The translations under genes and the position numbers were made by a program. A stretch of 64,000 nucleotides of DNA from Shimia gijangensis (lineage in GTDB: Bacteria; Pseudomonadota; Alphaproteobacteria; Rhodobacterales; Rhodobacteraceae): the NCBI RefSeq assembly GCF_900142085.1, contig NZ_FQZQ01000007.1, forward strand, positions 1 through 64,000, read 5' to 3'. The notes beneath the pieces were generated by a model that had not been told where the DNA came from, did no database searches, and was given only the letters and a program-made list of their open reading frames with translations. Below, piece after piece: positions 1 to 7,520 of the stretch (the stretch's first letter is position 1; each line of letters opens with the position of its first letter).

Positions 1-39
1 TGAGACAATCTCTTCCGGCTTCAGTCGCTTGTTTGCCAT
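1..39 (-). CDS. IS3-family transposase OrfA, N-terminal 13 codons only
   Basis: The reverse complement of bases 39 to 1 translates as MANKRLKPEEIVS, the typical opening of the helix-turn-helix OrfA of IS3-family elements (commonly M-x-x-KR-x-x-PEEIV). A GGAGG Shine-Dalgarno sequence sits 7 bases upstream of the ATG. OrfA binds the terminal repeats and is usually joined to OrfB by a -1 frameshift to give the active transposase. The gene runs off the left edge. The call rests on these few residues and the ribosome binding site. Confidence 0.65.
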   Translation of the reverse strand, partial: MANKRLKPEEIVS

Positions 40-95
40 TCTTAGTCCTCCGTTTCCTAACCTTAACGGTGGACCCATTCAGATGGGGAGGCTCA
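1..95 (-). mobile_element. End of an IS3-family insertion sequence (partial)
   Basis: The first 95 bases read on the minus strand as the left end of an insertion sequence: an outer end near position 95, an untranslated lead, a ribosome binding site GGAGG and then the start of a transposase OrfA. The likely tip on the minus strand begins TGAGCCTCCCC, compatible with the TG...CA ends of the IS3 family. From base 96 the plus strand continues in frame as a beta-helix protein, so the element seems to have inserted inside that gene. The rest of the element lies outside the window, so the exact tip, the other terminal repeat and the target duplication cannot be seen. Confidence 0.6.
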
Positions 96-650
96 CCGGA
101 GCCAGACTTTACCAGTGGATATTCATTCTCTGCGCTTAGTATCACGGACAATGTGTTTTTGTCCGGAAACGTGGCACCGTGGTTTGCCTATCTGGTGATC
201 AAGCCTCACGGGAGCGGGCATTTCATCGGAGGAATGACGGTGACCGGAAACAAGTTCCGCTCGATCCAAAGCACAAGCATTGATCGGGTGGACAGCGTGG
301 ATACGAGCCATGCCAGTCTGGACATGTCAAAAGGCAAAAACATCTTGTTCGAGGGCAATACGTTTCACGCGGTTGATACCCCGTGTTTCAACCCGCTGGT
401 TGTCACGCACACGCAAAATACGGCGGCTCAGACATGGACGGTGGACAGCGATGACAGGCTGCCATTCGGCGGTCAGACACGCACTATTGAATCCGTTGTG
501 ATGAAGGGTAAGGTCAAGAACGCTGGCAATGTGACGCAGTTTACGTCGCCTTATGTTACCACCGAGCAAGGGGCAAACAATGACCAGGTCTATCTGAACT
601 GGCAAACGGCGGTCTCTGGCACTGTGACTGTGCGCATGCGAATGGACTAA
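96..650 (+). pseudogene. Right-handed beta-helix (pectate-lyase-like) protein, C-terminal fragment cut by the IS
   Basis: This reading frame continues leftwards into the insertion sequence, so the apparent start codon at 33 belongs to the IS and not to the gene. The remaining 184 residues contain repeated short strand-turn units rich in N, G and V (SITDNVFLSGN, VTGNKFRSI, ILFEGNTFHA) typical of parallel beta-helix proteins such as pectate lyase 3-like or phage tail-spike proteins. It ends in a beta-rich tail. Only the C-terminal part is present in the window. The upstream part should lie beyond the element if this was a simple insertion. Enzymatic function cannot be assigned; a cell-surface polysaccharide role is possible. 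Confidence 0.6.
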
Positions 651-655
651 TTCGG

Positions 656-799
656 TCAGCGCCAGAAGGCGACCCATTCGATCAAATCAAAGAATTTGCG
701 GGATAACACCAGGGTCGCCTGACCATCCATCCAGATCAGATCATAGCCCAGTCCTGCTAAAATAAGCAGAGTCAAGAATACGGCGATCGGGTTGGTCAT
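656..799 (-). CDS. Small membrane protein (47 aa) downstream of gap
   Basis: A short frame on the minus strand encodes 47 residues starting MTNPIAVFLTLLILAGLGYD and ending DLIEWVAFWR. It has one hydrophobic helix at residues 4-19 and an amphipathic aromatic C-terminus. A good ribosome binding site (GGAGG, 8 bases before the ATG) supports translation. I recall similar tiny proteins near gap in Rhodobacteraceae, but no function is known to me. It lies 85 bases downstream of gap on the same strand, so it may be cotranscribed. Its ribosome binding site falls in the 3' arm of a 9-bp inverted repeat (804-857), which could limit translation. It is convergent with the beta-helix remnant, 5 bases apart. 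Confidence 0.6.
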   Translation of the reverse strand: MTNPIAVFLTLLILAGLGYDLIWMDGQATLVLSRKFFDLIEWVAFWR

Positions 800-803
800 G
801 AAA

Positions 804-857
804 TGCGCCTCCAGAAGCTTGTGGCATCAGATATGCCTGAGAGCGTCCGGAGGCGCA
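804..857 (-). promoter_or_regulatory. Inverted repeat covering the small protein's ribosome binding site
   Basis: TGCGCCTCC at 804-812 is perfectly complementary to GGAGGCGCA at 849-857, with a 36-base loop. On the minus strand transcript the arm at 804-812 contains the GGAGG Shine-Dalgarno sequence of the 47-residue protein. It lies just behind gap, so it could be a 3' processing or termination structure or a translational gate. No U-tract follows. Confidence 0.4.
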
Positions 858-884
858 ACATTTTGCGTCACGTAAATTGATGGA

Positions 885-1883
885 TTACAGGCGACCCATT
901 TGGGCCGCAACATCCGCCATCCGGCAGGAGAAGCCCCACTCATTATCGTACCATGCCAGCACTCGCACCAGACGTTTGCCGGTGACTTTGGTCTGGTCGG
1001 CAGCAAAGATGGCGCTTTCTTCAGAGTGGTTGAAGTCGATCGAAACCAGTGGTTCTTCGTTGTATCCCAGAACGCCCTTCATCGGGCCAGCTGCCGCTTC
1101 GGCCATTGCTGCGTTGACTTCGGCCTCTGTGACATCGCGACATGCGGTAAAGGTTAGATCGACCGCTGAGACGTTGGCGGTTGGAACACGCATGGCAGAG
1201 CCGTCCAGCTTGCCTTTGAGGGCTGGCAAAACTTCCCCCAAAGCTTTGGCCGCACCGGTCGAAGTTGGGATCATCGACATGGCTGCGGCACGGGCGCGAT
1301 AGAGGTCCTTGTGGCGGCGGTCGACGGTTGACTGATCGCCCGTGTAGGCGTGGATCGTGGTCATGTTGCCGGATTCAATGCCAACCGTGTTGTGCAGAAC
1401 CTTGGCCACCGGTGCGAGGCAGTTGGTGGTGCAGGAGCCGTTCGAAATCATGGTGTCAGAGGCTTCCAGCATCTCGTCATTCACACCAAAAACGATGGTT
1501 TTGTCGACATTGGTTCCCGGTGCGGAAAGAAGAACTTTTTTCGCGCCCCGCTCAAGGTGGATTTTTGCTTTTTTACCGTCGTTGAACTTGCCTGTGCATT
1601 CCATGAGAATGTCCACGCCAGACCAGTCCAGTTCCTCGGCGTTATAGGTTGAAAACATTTCAATCTCGCCCTGACCGAGGTCAATCGTTCCGTCACCGAT
1701 TTTGACGTCGTTCTTAAAACGGCCATGCACCGTGTCATAGCGAAACAGATGGACCGCGGTTTCCACGGGGCCGGTGGCATTCAGCTTGACCACTTTCACA
1801 TCATCGCGGGCAGTTTCAGCAATGTGTCTTAGGGTGCAGCGGCCAATCCGGCCAAATCCGTTGATCCCAACAGTGACGGTCAT
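885..1883 (-). CDS. gap: Type I glyceraldehyde-3-phosphate dehydrogenase
   Basis: The 332-residue protein catalyses oxidative phosphorylation of glyceraldehyde 3-phosphate in cytoplasmic glycolysis and gluconeogenesis. The Rossmann motif GINGFGRIG is at residues 6-14, the catalytic cysteine is C151 in SNGSCTTN, and the activating histidine is near H178 (TTIHAYTGDQ). Length matches the family. The ATG at 1883 was chosen over an upstream in-frame start at 1997 because the protein then begins exactly at the conserved MTVTVGINGFGR and has an AAAGGA ribosome binding site. The residue normally Asp at the end of strand 2 (IND in NAD enzymes) is Ala36 here (LNA), which may relax the preference for NAD over NADP. 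Two LacI-type operator-like sites lie 85-128 bases upstream. Confidence 0.93.
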   Translation of the reverse strand: MTVTVGINGFGRIGRCTLRHIAETARDDVKVVKLNATGPVETAVHLFRYDTVHGRFKNDVKIGDGTIDLGQGEIEMFSTYNAEELDWSGVDILMECTGKFNDGKKAKIHLERGAKKVLLSAPGTNVDKTIVFGVNDEMLEASDTMISNGSCTTNCLAPVAKVLHNTVGIESGNMTTIHAYTGDQSTVDRRHKDLYRARAAAMSMIPTSTGAAKALGEVLPALKGKLDGSAMRVPTANVSAVDLTFTACRDVTEAEVNAAMAEAAAGPMKGVLGYNEEPLVSIDFNHSEESAIFAADQTKVTGKRLVRVLAWYDNEWGFSCRMADVAAQMGRL

Positions 1884-1967
1884 GTCATTTCCTTTAGTCC
1901 TGAATTTGACTGCGGTATAGGAGGCTTGTTTCCTATGGGAAAGTCTCAAACGTCCCCTATCGCGGTA

Positions 1968-2011
1968 TGTTAGCGATAAACGTGACGTGGTGACCAATGA
2001 TAGCGGTAACG
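1968..2011 (-). promoter_or_regulatory. Two LacI-family (CceR-like) operator candidates upstream of gap
   Basis: TGTTAGCGATAAAC (1968-1981) and TGATAGCGGTAACG (1998-2011) both resemble the palindrome TGTTAGCGNTAACA that I recall for CceR, the central carbon regulator of Rhodobacter. Their centres are 30 bases apart, about three helical turns, so two dimers could bind the same face. Both lie in the 198-base gap between gap and the EamA gene, upstream of gap. Confidence 0.5.
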
Positions 2012-2081
2012 ATTGGGCCTGCGAACGGACCGCATCAGAAGTGCGGTGATTGCCTCGTGTCTGGAGGAGCGGTGTGATTCC

Positions 2082-2984
2082 CTATTCTGAGCGTTTGTTC
2101 TTCCTGTCGCGATGCAGAATGAAGAGCGCAGAGCTTACGATGAACAGTGCGCCGAAAATCGTGTAAACATCTGGAATTTCATCAAACAGAACATACCCCA
2201 AAATGGCCGTGTAAATTAGTTGGGTGTACTGGATGTTGCCGATGACGCTGGCCTCTGCCAACCGCAAAGCTTTGACTCCGACCCACTGACCTGTTGTTGC
2301 CAGTGCTCCCATTGTCACCAACAGTAAGAACCCGGCCATATCGGGGGGTTTCCAAAGCCAGAAAACGGGCACGCCAGCCAGCAGACCAACAAATATCGAT
2401 TGATAGACCAGTAATGTCGCTGTGGAGTCCGTTTGGGACAGCCGGCGCGCAGATGTAACGGCCAATGCAGCACCAAGAGCTCCGGCAACAGGGATCATGG
2501 CATTGGGATCGGCAAACCCCTGAGCATTGGGCCGCAAGATAACAAGCACTCCCAGAAATCCGACCAATATTGCGCAAATTCGGCTTATTCCAACAGGTTC
2601 TTTCAGAAAGCGGGCAGCGAGAAGTGCCACAAAAAACACCTGCACAAAAGCCAGCGTAATTGCGGTTGTCAGGGGCAGCACTGACACCGCCCAGATACCA
2701 GTTGAGAGCGCGACGAAAGCGCCGATCAGGCGTAATGCGTGAAGGCCGGGATGCTGTGTTCGCAAGCTTTCGGGAAAAGACCGGGCGAGCGATGGCAGCG
2801 ACGACAAGAACACCATGATCTGGCGGAAAAACAGGATTTGAAGGACGTGGTATTCGGCCACGGCAATTTTGGCCATCGCGGCAACGGTCGCGAACAAACC
2901 GGTTGCCAGCATAGCCCAAAGAACACCCTGCATGTTGCTCGACATCCCAGGGGGATGTGCGGGAGGGGGGTGCGGGTTTGTCAT
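2082..2984 (-). CDS. DMT-superfamily (EamA) permease
   Basis: The 300-residue inner-membrane protein has the ten hydrophobic segments and two repeated EamA halves of the drug/metabolite transporter superfamily. The first half starts near residue 18 (MQGVLWAMLATGLFATVAAMAKIA) and the second after about residue 150. These proteins export or import small metabolites; the substrate cannot be read from sequence. The start at 2984 has an AAGGGG ribosome binding site. It is divergent from the small gene at 3055, and the 70-base space between them contains a 14-bp perfect palindrome (3017-3030) that may control both genes. Confidence 0.85.
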   Translation of the reverse strand: MTNPHPPPAHPPGMSSNMQGVLWAMLATGLFATVAAMAKIAVAEYHVLQILFFRQIMVFLSSLPSLARSFPESLRTQHPGLHALRLIGAFVALSTGIWAVSVLPLTTAITLAFVQVFFVALLAARFLKEPVGISRICAILVGFLGVLVILRPNAQGFADPNAMIPVAGALGAALAVTSARRLSQTDSTATLLVYQSIFVGLLAGVPVFWLWKPPDMAGFLLLVTMGALATTGQWVGVKALRLAEASVIGNIQYTQLIYTAILGYVLFDEIPDVYTIFGALFIVSSALFILHRDRKNKRSE

Positions 2985-3016
2985 TTGGGTGCCCCTTGAA
3001 GTTGCAAAGGTAATCT

Positions 3017-3030
3017 GGTACCATGGTACC
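3017..3030. promoter_or_regulatory. 14-bp perfect palindrome GGTACCATGGTACC between divergent genes
   Basis: GGTACCATGGTACC is a perfect palindrome made of two GGTACC units, centred in the 70-base divergent region between the EamA permease and the small gene at 3055. Its position, size and symmetry suggest a repressor operator, for example for a GntR- or ribbon-helix-helix-type protein. The neighbouring small protein is a candidate autoregulator. Confidence 0.4.
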
Positions 3031-3054
3031 TATTGAAATGTAAAGGAGAAACCT

Positions 3055-3312
3055 GTGGCGACCGTGGGAAAGACTGTTGAACGTGTTCAGACCGGCGTGC
3101 GTATCGAAAAGCGCATCCTCAAAGTGCTGAAGGCGGTTGCTGAAAAGCACGACATTGGACTTGGGGATTTGATTGAAGGCATCGTTCTGCACAACTTTGA
3201 GGGCCGTCAGCCTTTTGGCGACGACACGCTGCAGTTTATCGAGCAGATGAAGATGGCTTACGGGCTCGACCTTAGCGCCGAGGACAGCCACAATTTGCAG
3301 GAAGAGGGCTGA
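3055..3312 (+). CDS. Small ribbon-helix-helix-like protein (85 aa)
   Basis: The protein starts with GTG at 3055, behind a strong AAAGGAG ribosome binding site. Residues 8-32 (ERVQTGVRIEKRILKVLKAVAEKHD) look like a short basic strand followed by helices, as in ribbon-helix-helix DNA-binding proteins. The next stretch (LGDLIEGIVLHNFEG) would be the second helix. The acidic C-terminus (SAEDSHNLQEEG) is not part of that fold. A role as a small transcriptional regulator of the divergent permease is plausible but inferred. The stop codon abuts the cueR stop codon with no spacing. I do not recognise a named family. Confidence 0.55.
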   Translation: MATVGKTVERVQTGVRIEKRILKVLKAVAEKHDIGLGDLIEGIVLHNFEGRQPFGDDTLQFIEQMKMAYGLDLSAEDSHNLQEEG

Positions 3313-3705
3313 TCAGCCTTTGACAGCGGCCAGATCGTTCAGGATCGGACAGTCCGGGCGATTGTCGCCGGCACATTCCGAGACCAGATGAGATAGCGTG
3401 TCGCGCATCGATTGCAGCTGTGCGATCTTTTCGTCGATCCGGGTAAGATGTTGTTTGGCCACCGATTTAACGTCCGAGCTGGCGCGGGTTTCATCTTCGT
3501 ACAGGGCCATCAGAATGCGGCAGTCTTCGATGGAAAACCCCAATGTGCGGGCGCGGCATAGGAAGGTCAGCTTGTGCAGATCATTGGCGTTAAAGTGGCG
3601 ATAGCCGTTGTCAGACCGGTTTGGCGTGACCAGGCCGATATCTTCGTAATAGCGAATGGTTTTGGCGGGCAGGCCGCATTTTTCAGAAATCTCACCGATA
3701 TTCAT
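3313..3705 (-). CDS. cueR: MerR-family copper-responsive regulator CueR/HmrR
   Basis: The 130-residue protein has an N-terminal winged-helix domain (MNIGEISEKCGLPAKTIRYYEDIGL) and a C-terminal metal loop with C111 and C119 (C-x7-C), the Cu(I) ligand pair of CueR and HmrR. It activates copper efflux genes by untwisting a promoter with a long spacer, which is what is found upstream of copA (6192-6222). The ATG at 3705 overlaps the copA stop codon by four bases (ATGA), so the two are translationally coupled. A longer in-frame start at 3819 would lie deep inside copA and lacks homology, so it was rejected. Confidence 0.9.
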   Translation of the reverse strand: MNIGEISEKCGLPAKTIRYYEDIGLVTPNRSDNGYRHFNANDLHKLTFLCRARTLGFSIEDCRILMALYEDETRASSDVKSVAKQHLTRIDEKIAQLQSMRDTLSHLVSECAGDNRPDCPILNDLAAVKG

Positions 3706-6164
3706 GAGGAAGCTCCCGGTGTGGTGGCAGGGATGTGGCGCAGGCGCAGGGCATTGCTCAGCACAAAGACCGAGGACAGCGCCATGGCACCAGCCCCCAG
3801 CATCGGCGACAGTTGCCACCCTAAGATGGGGTAAAACAGTCCGGCGGCGACAGGGATCAGGGCAATGTTATAGGCAAAGGCCCAAAACAGGTTCTGACGG
3901 ATATTGCGCATGGTTCGCCGGGACACATCAAGCGCATGCACCACTCCCAGCGGGTCGCCAGACGCCAGCACCACATCGGCGCTTTCAATGGCAATGTCTG
4001 TGCCGGTGCCAATGGCAATGCCTGTGTCCGCCAAGGCCAGCGCCGGAGCATCATTGATACCGTCACCGACAAAGGCGACCGGCCCAAGGTCGGCCCGCAA
4101 GGACTTGATGGTGTCTGCTTTGCCTTCGGGGAGGATTTCGGCGGCCACTTGGTCAATGCCCAGCTCGGTGGCGATGGCGTTGGCGGTGGCTGCATTGTCG
4201 CCGGTGATCATGGCCACAGTCAGCCCGGATTGGCGCAAATGTTGCACGGCAGCCCGCGCGCCGGGTTTGATCGGATCTGCCACCGTGACAAAGCCTGCCG
4301 CCACACCGTCGACGGCGATGTAGAACGGTGTTTGCCCTTTGCTGGCCAGAATGGTGGCGCGTTGCGCAAGAGAGGTCACATCGACGCCTTGCTGCGCCAT
4401 GAACCGATCCGCACCTATCGCAATTGCCTGCTTTTCAACTTGTGCCCGCACGCCAAACCCGCTGCTGGCGGCAAAATCACTGACCGCAGGCAGGGTCAAA
4501 TCCCGGTCGTGGGCCGCGTCTTCGATGGCGCGGGCAATCGGGTGCTCAGACTGGCTTTCGACTGCCGCTGCCAGACGCAGCAAGGCATCCGGCTCAAACC
4601 CGTCGCGGGTTTCAAAAGCCGCCATTTTGGGTTTGCCCAAAGTCAGCGTGCCGGTTTTGTCAAAGGCCACGACGCGGGTTTCATCCAAGCGCTGCAAGGC
4701 TTCGCCTTTGCGGAATAAGACCCCGATTTCGGCCGCCCGTCCGGTGCCCACCATGATCGAGGTCGGTGTGGCCAGCCCCATGGCGCAGGGGCAGGCGATG
4801 ATCAGAACGGAAACGCCGGCAACCAAGGCATGCGCCAATCGGGGATCAGGCCCAAAGACCAGCCAGCCGGCGATGGCCAAAAGCGCAATCAGGATCACCA
4901 CAGGCACAAAGATTAGCACCACGCGGTCCGCCAGCGCCTGCACGGGCAGTTTTGCGCCCTGGGCCTGTTCGACCATAGCAATGATGCGCGCCAGCACCGT
5001 GTCGCTGCCGACACTGGTGGCGCGATAGGTCAGAACCCCCTGACCATTCAGAGTGCCCGCGACAACCGCTGCGCCTTCGGCTTTGGCGACAGGCACCGGT
5101 TCGCCGGTGATCATGCTTTCGTCGATATAGGACATGCCCGCTATCACGGTGCCATCTACGGCGATTTTTTCGCCGGGGCGCAGGTGCAATTCATCTCCGA
5201 CGATGATCTGTTCAAGAGGCAGTTCGACAAGGTCTCCGTCGCGGAGCACGCGGGCGGATTTGGCCTGCAAACCCACCAGTTTGCGCAGGGCGGCTCCGGT
5301 GCGGCCTTTGGCGCGCGCTTCCATCCAGCGGCCCATGAGGATCAGCGTGACAATGACTGCGGCGGCCTCAAAATAGACGTTCTGCGCGCCGGGTGGCAGA
5401 ATTTGGGGGAAAAACAGAGACACGGTGGAATAGCCCCAGGCCGCAGCTGCGCCGAGCGCCACAAGGGAATTCATATCCGGTGTGCGCTTTGCCAAAAGCG
5501 GCAGGCCCTTGGTGAAAAAGCCGCGTCCGGGGCCGATCAGCACAAGGCTGGTCAGCAGGAACTGGATTGTCCAGCTGGTCTGGAGGCCGATGCTGCGGGC
5601 GATCCAATGGTGGAACGCCGGAAACAGATGCCCGCCCATTTCAAGGATGAAAACCGGCAGGGTCAAAAGGGCCGCCAGCAACGTCGCATTGCGCGCGGAG
5701 GTCAGCTTGGTTGTGTCGCTTCGGGCAGGATCGGCGTGATCGCCAGACTGGCGCGGTGTGGCGCTATACCCGGCATCCGTGACAATGCGAGCGAGGTCAG
5801 CGGGGGCCGTCGCGCCGCGCAGCACGGTGATCTGGGCGGTTTCCGAGGCCAGATTGACAGACGCCTCCAGAACACCGGGCACCGCCATCAACGCCTTTTC
5901 AACACGCGCACTGCAGGATGCGCAGTTCATATTGGCGACATCCAATGTCACCACGTCTTCGCGTGCGGGATACCCCGCGGTCTGCAAGGTGTCGCGGATG
6001 TCAGAGCTAACAGCCCCATCCAAAGTGACTAGACCGGTTTCCGAGGCCAGATTGACCGATGCGGACGATTGTCCGGGCATGGCCAGAAGGGCCCGCTCGG
6101 CCCGGCCCGCGCATCCCGCACAGTTCATTCCGTCGATTTCAAAACGCAGGCTAATGGCCGACAT
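3702..6164 (-). CDS. copA: Cu(I)-exporting P1B-type ATPase CopA
   Basis: The 820-residue inner-membrane pump exports cytoplasmic Cu(I). It has two N-terminal metal-binding HMA domains (GMNCAGC with C15/C18 and NMNCASC with C81/C84), the membrane metal site CPC in ACPCAMGLATPTS near residue 458, the phosphorylation motif DKTGTLT near 501 and the hinge GDGIND near 700. Length and domain order match bacterial CopA. It is the first gene of the copA-cueR pair and is read from a promoter with MerR-type geometry. A PCu(A)C copper chaperone gene sits far away at the right edge of the window. Confidence 0.95.
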   Translation of the reverse strand: MSAISLRFEIDGMNCAGCAGRAERALLAMPGQSSASVNLASETGLVTLDGAVSSDIRDTLQTAGYPAREDVVTLDVANMNCASCSARVEKALMAVPGVLEASVNLASETAQITVLRGATAPADLARIVTDAGYSATPRQSGDHADPARSDTTKLTSARNATLLAALLTLPVFILEMGGHLFPAFHHWIARSIGLQTSWTIQFLLTSLVLIGPGRGFFTKGLPLLAKRTPDMNSLVALGAAAAWGYSTVSLFFPQILPPGAQNVYFEAAAVIVTLILMGRWMEARAKGRTGAALRKLVGLQAKSARVLRDGDLVELPLEQIIVGDELHLRPGEKIAVDGTVIAGMSYIDESMITGEPVPVAKAEGAAVVAGTLNGQGVLTYRATSVGSDTVLARIIAMVEQAQGAKLPVQALADRVVLIFVPVVILIALLAIAGWLVFGPDPRLAHALVAGVSVLIIACPCAMGLATPTSIMVGTGRAAEIGVLFRKGEALQRLDETRVVAFDKTGTLTLGKPKMAAFETRDGFEPDALLRLAAAVESQSEHPIARAIEDAAHDRDLTLPAVSDFAASSGFGVRAQVEKQAIAIGADRFMAQQGVDVTSLAQRATILASKGQTPFYIAVDGVAAGFVTVADPIKPGARAAVQHLRQSGLTVAMITGDNAATANAIATELGIDQVAAEILPEGKADTIKSLRADLGPVAFVGDGINDAPALALADTGIAIGTGTDIAIESADVVLASGDPLGVVHALDVSRRTMRNIRQNLFWAFAYNIALIPVAAGLFYPILGWQLSPMLGAGAMALSSVFVLSNALRLRHIPATTPGASS

Positions 6165-6191
6165 GACGCACTCCGGTGATCTTTGGTTCCC

Positions 6192-6222
6192 TAGATAAGG
6201 GTTCCAGTAATTGGAAGGTCAA
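6192..6222 (-). promoter_or_regulatory. CueR-controlled copA promoter with 19-bp spacer
   Basis: On the minus strand TTGACC (6222-6217) and TATCTA (6197-6192) are separated by exactly 19 bases, the long spacer that MerR-family activators need. Inside the spacer TTCCA-N5-TGGAA (6202-6216) forms the dyad seen in CueR operators. The copA ATG is 28 bases downstream of the -10 element. Confidence 0.85.
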
Positions 6223-6274
6223 GGGGGTGCAAGGCTTCTTGTCACAGGAAGGTTGCAAATTGCGGGGTCGCAAG

Positions 6275-6351
6275 AGGGGCGCTGCCCCTTAGGTCGTCTT
6301 TGCGGGGGCAAAGGCGACGCTCACCCCCGGAGCATTATTGAAATAATGAAG
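6275..6351. repeat. Intergenic repeat, copy 1 (hairpin plus CATTATTGAAATAATG)
   Basis: A short GC-rich hairpin (AGGGGC-GCT-GCCCCT at 6275-6289) is followed, after about 35 bases, by CCCCCGGAG and the dyad CATTATTGAAATAATG (6333-6348). A near-identical arrangement is found at 11410-11457 and a degenerate dyad at 50121-50142. In each case the dyad lies just 3' of a minus-strand gene. It may act as a transcription end or as a dispersed repeat. Confidence 0.55.
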
Positions 6352-6356
6352 ACCGG

Positions 6357-7412
6357 TCAGGGTTTCCTGAAAGTACCATCGTCAATCATCTGGGCGAACA
6401 TGTCTTCCATGGTGTCCTGCAAGGTGCGATAGGTTACGCCCAATTCGCGCCGACCTTTGGCATTGTCCGCCTTCCAGACCACGTTGACGTTGCGGGCCAC
6501 AAATGTGCGCGAGATGCCTGAGAAAGGTCCAACCAGCCAGACCAGCCATTTGGGCAAAGCCCGTTTGGGCAGAGGATAGTCGGCGCCGTATTTGTCCTGC
6601 AAGGCAAGGCCCAGCTCGAGCAAGTCGGTGTTGTGGCCTGAGACAATGTTGCGACCCTTGGCGTCCGGCGTAAAAGCGGCGGCGACATGAGCATCCGCAA
6701 GATCGCGCACGTCGACGGCACCAACACCTGCGCGCGGGGCACCTGCTTTCATCGTGCCATCACCGATCTGCTTCACAATACGGAAGGTTTCGGATGTGGG
6801 CGCCGCATTGAGCGCAGGCCCCAGCACCAAAGATGGGTTGATCACCACAAGATTCTACTGTGATTGGGCGTCTGCAATCTTCCAGGCTTCTTTTTCAGCC
6901 AGTGTTTTCGAATATGAATAGGGCTGATAGTCCAGCGATGAGGTGGTGTTCCAGATGTCTTCGGTGAGGGTGCCGTTGGGCGCCTTGGCGCAATCACTGG
7001 CATCGGTGTAGATCGCCGCACAAGAGCTGGTCAGGACAATGCGTTTGACGCTGTCGGTTTTGCGGGCTTGTGTCAGCACGTTTCGGGTGCCGTTGACCGC
7101 CGGGTCTATCAGCTCTTTTTGGGCATCTTTCACGTTGATTGTGAAGGGGGAAGCGGTGTGAAACACGACTGCACACCCCTGCATGGCCTCATCATAAGAC
7201 CCTTCGTCGAGAAGGTCTGCCTTGAAGAACTTGATTTCACCGGCGGAATTGGCGGCAAGGTTGGTCAAATGCTGCAGTTTCTCAGAATTGTCCGGGTCGC
7301 GCACCGGGGCATGCACGGTGAGGCCCGCATCCAGCAAGCCTTTGACGATCCAGCCGGCAACATAACCTGTGGCACCGGTGATCATGACGGGGGATTTGGT
7401 GTCGATTTTCAT
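6357..7412 (-). pseudogene. NAD-dependent epimerase / dihydroflavonol-4-reductase-like, interrupted by an in-frame TAG
   Basis: Two adjacent pieces in the same reading frame form one extended-SDR protein of about 350 residues. The first (6858-7412) has the nucleotide motif TGATGYVAG, the substrate region FHTASPF and YSYSKTLAE as the catalytic Y-x3-K. The second carries the C-terminal half, beginning VVINPSLVLGP. They are separated only by an amber codon at 6857-6855, in the context SQ-stop-NLVVINPS. Relatives usually have an aromatic residue there, so a TGG to TAG change is likely. A GTG at 6848 could restart the second half, but it has no clear ribosome binding site. A sequencing error cannot be excluded. 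The intact enzyme would reduce an aldehyde or ketone with NAD(P)H. Confidence 0.8.
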
Positions 7413-7520
7413 CAGTTTATGTCCTGTGTCTTGGCGCGCAGCCGATACATGAGAGTTGCATCGGATGGTTCAATTGCGGATTGCGCCAGATGACCTGCCA
7501 AGCGCGTTTAGCGAATGCAG

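Noticed and set aside
2182-3291. 369-residue minus-strand frame overlapping the EamA gene and the small gene at 3055
   Set aside because: It lies in another frame over a well-supported transporter gene and its residues show no domain, only a biased Arg/Pro/Cys composition of a shadow frame.
5184-6032. 282-residue plus-strand frame opposite copA
   Set aside because: Shadow of the copA reading frame with no recognisable protein features.
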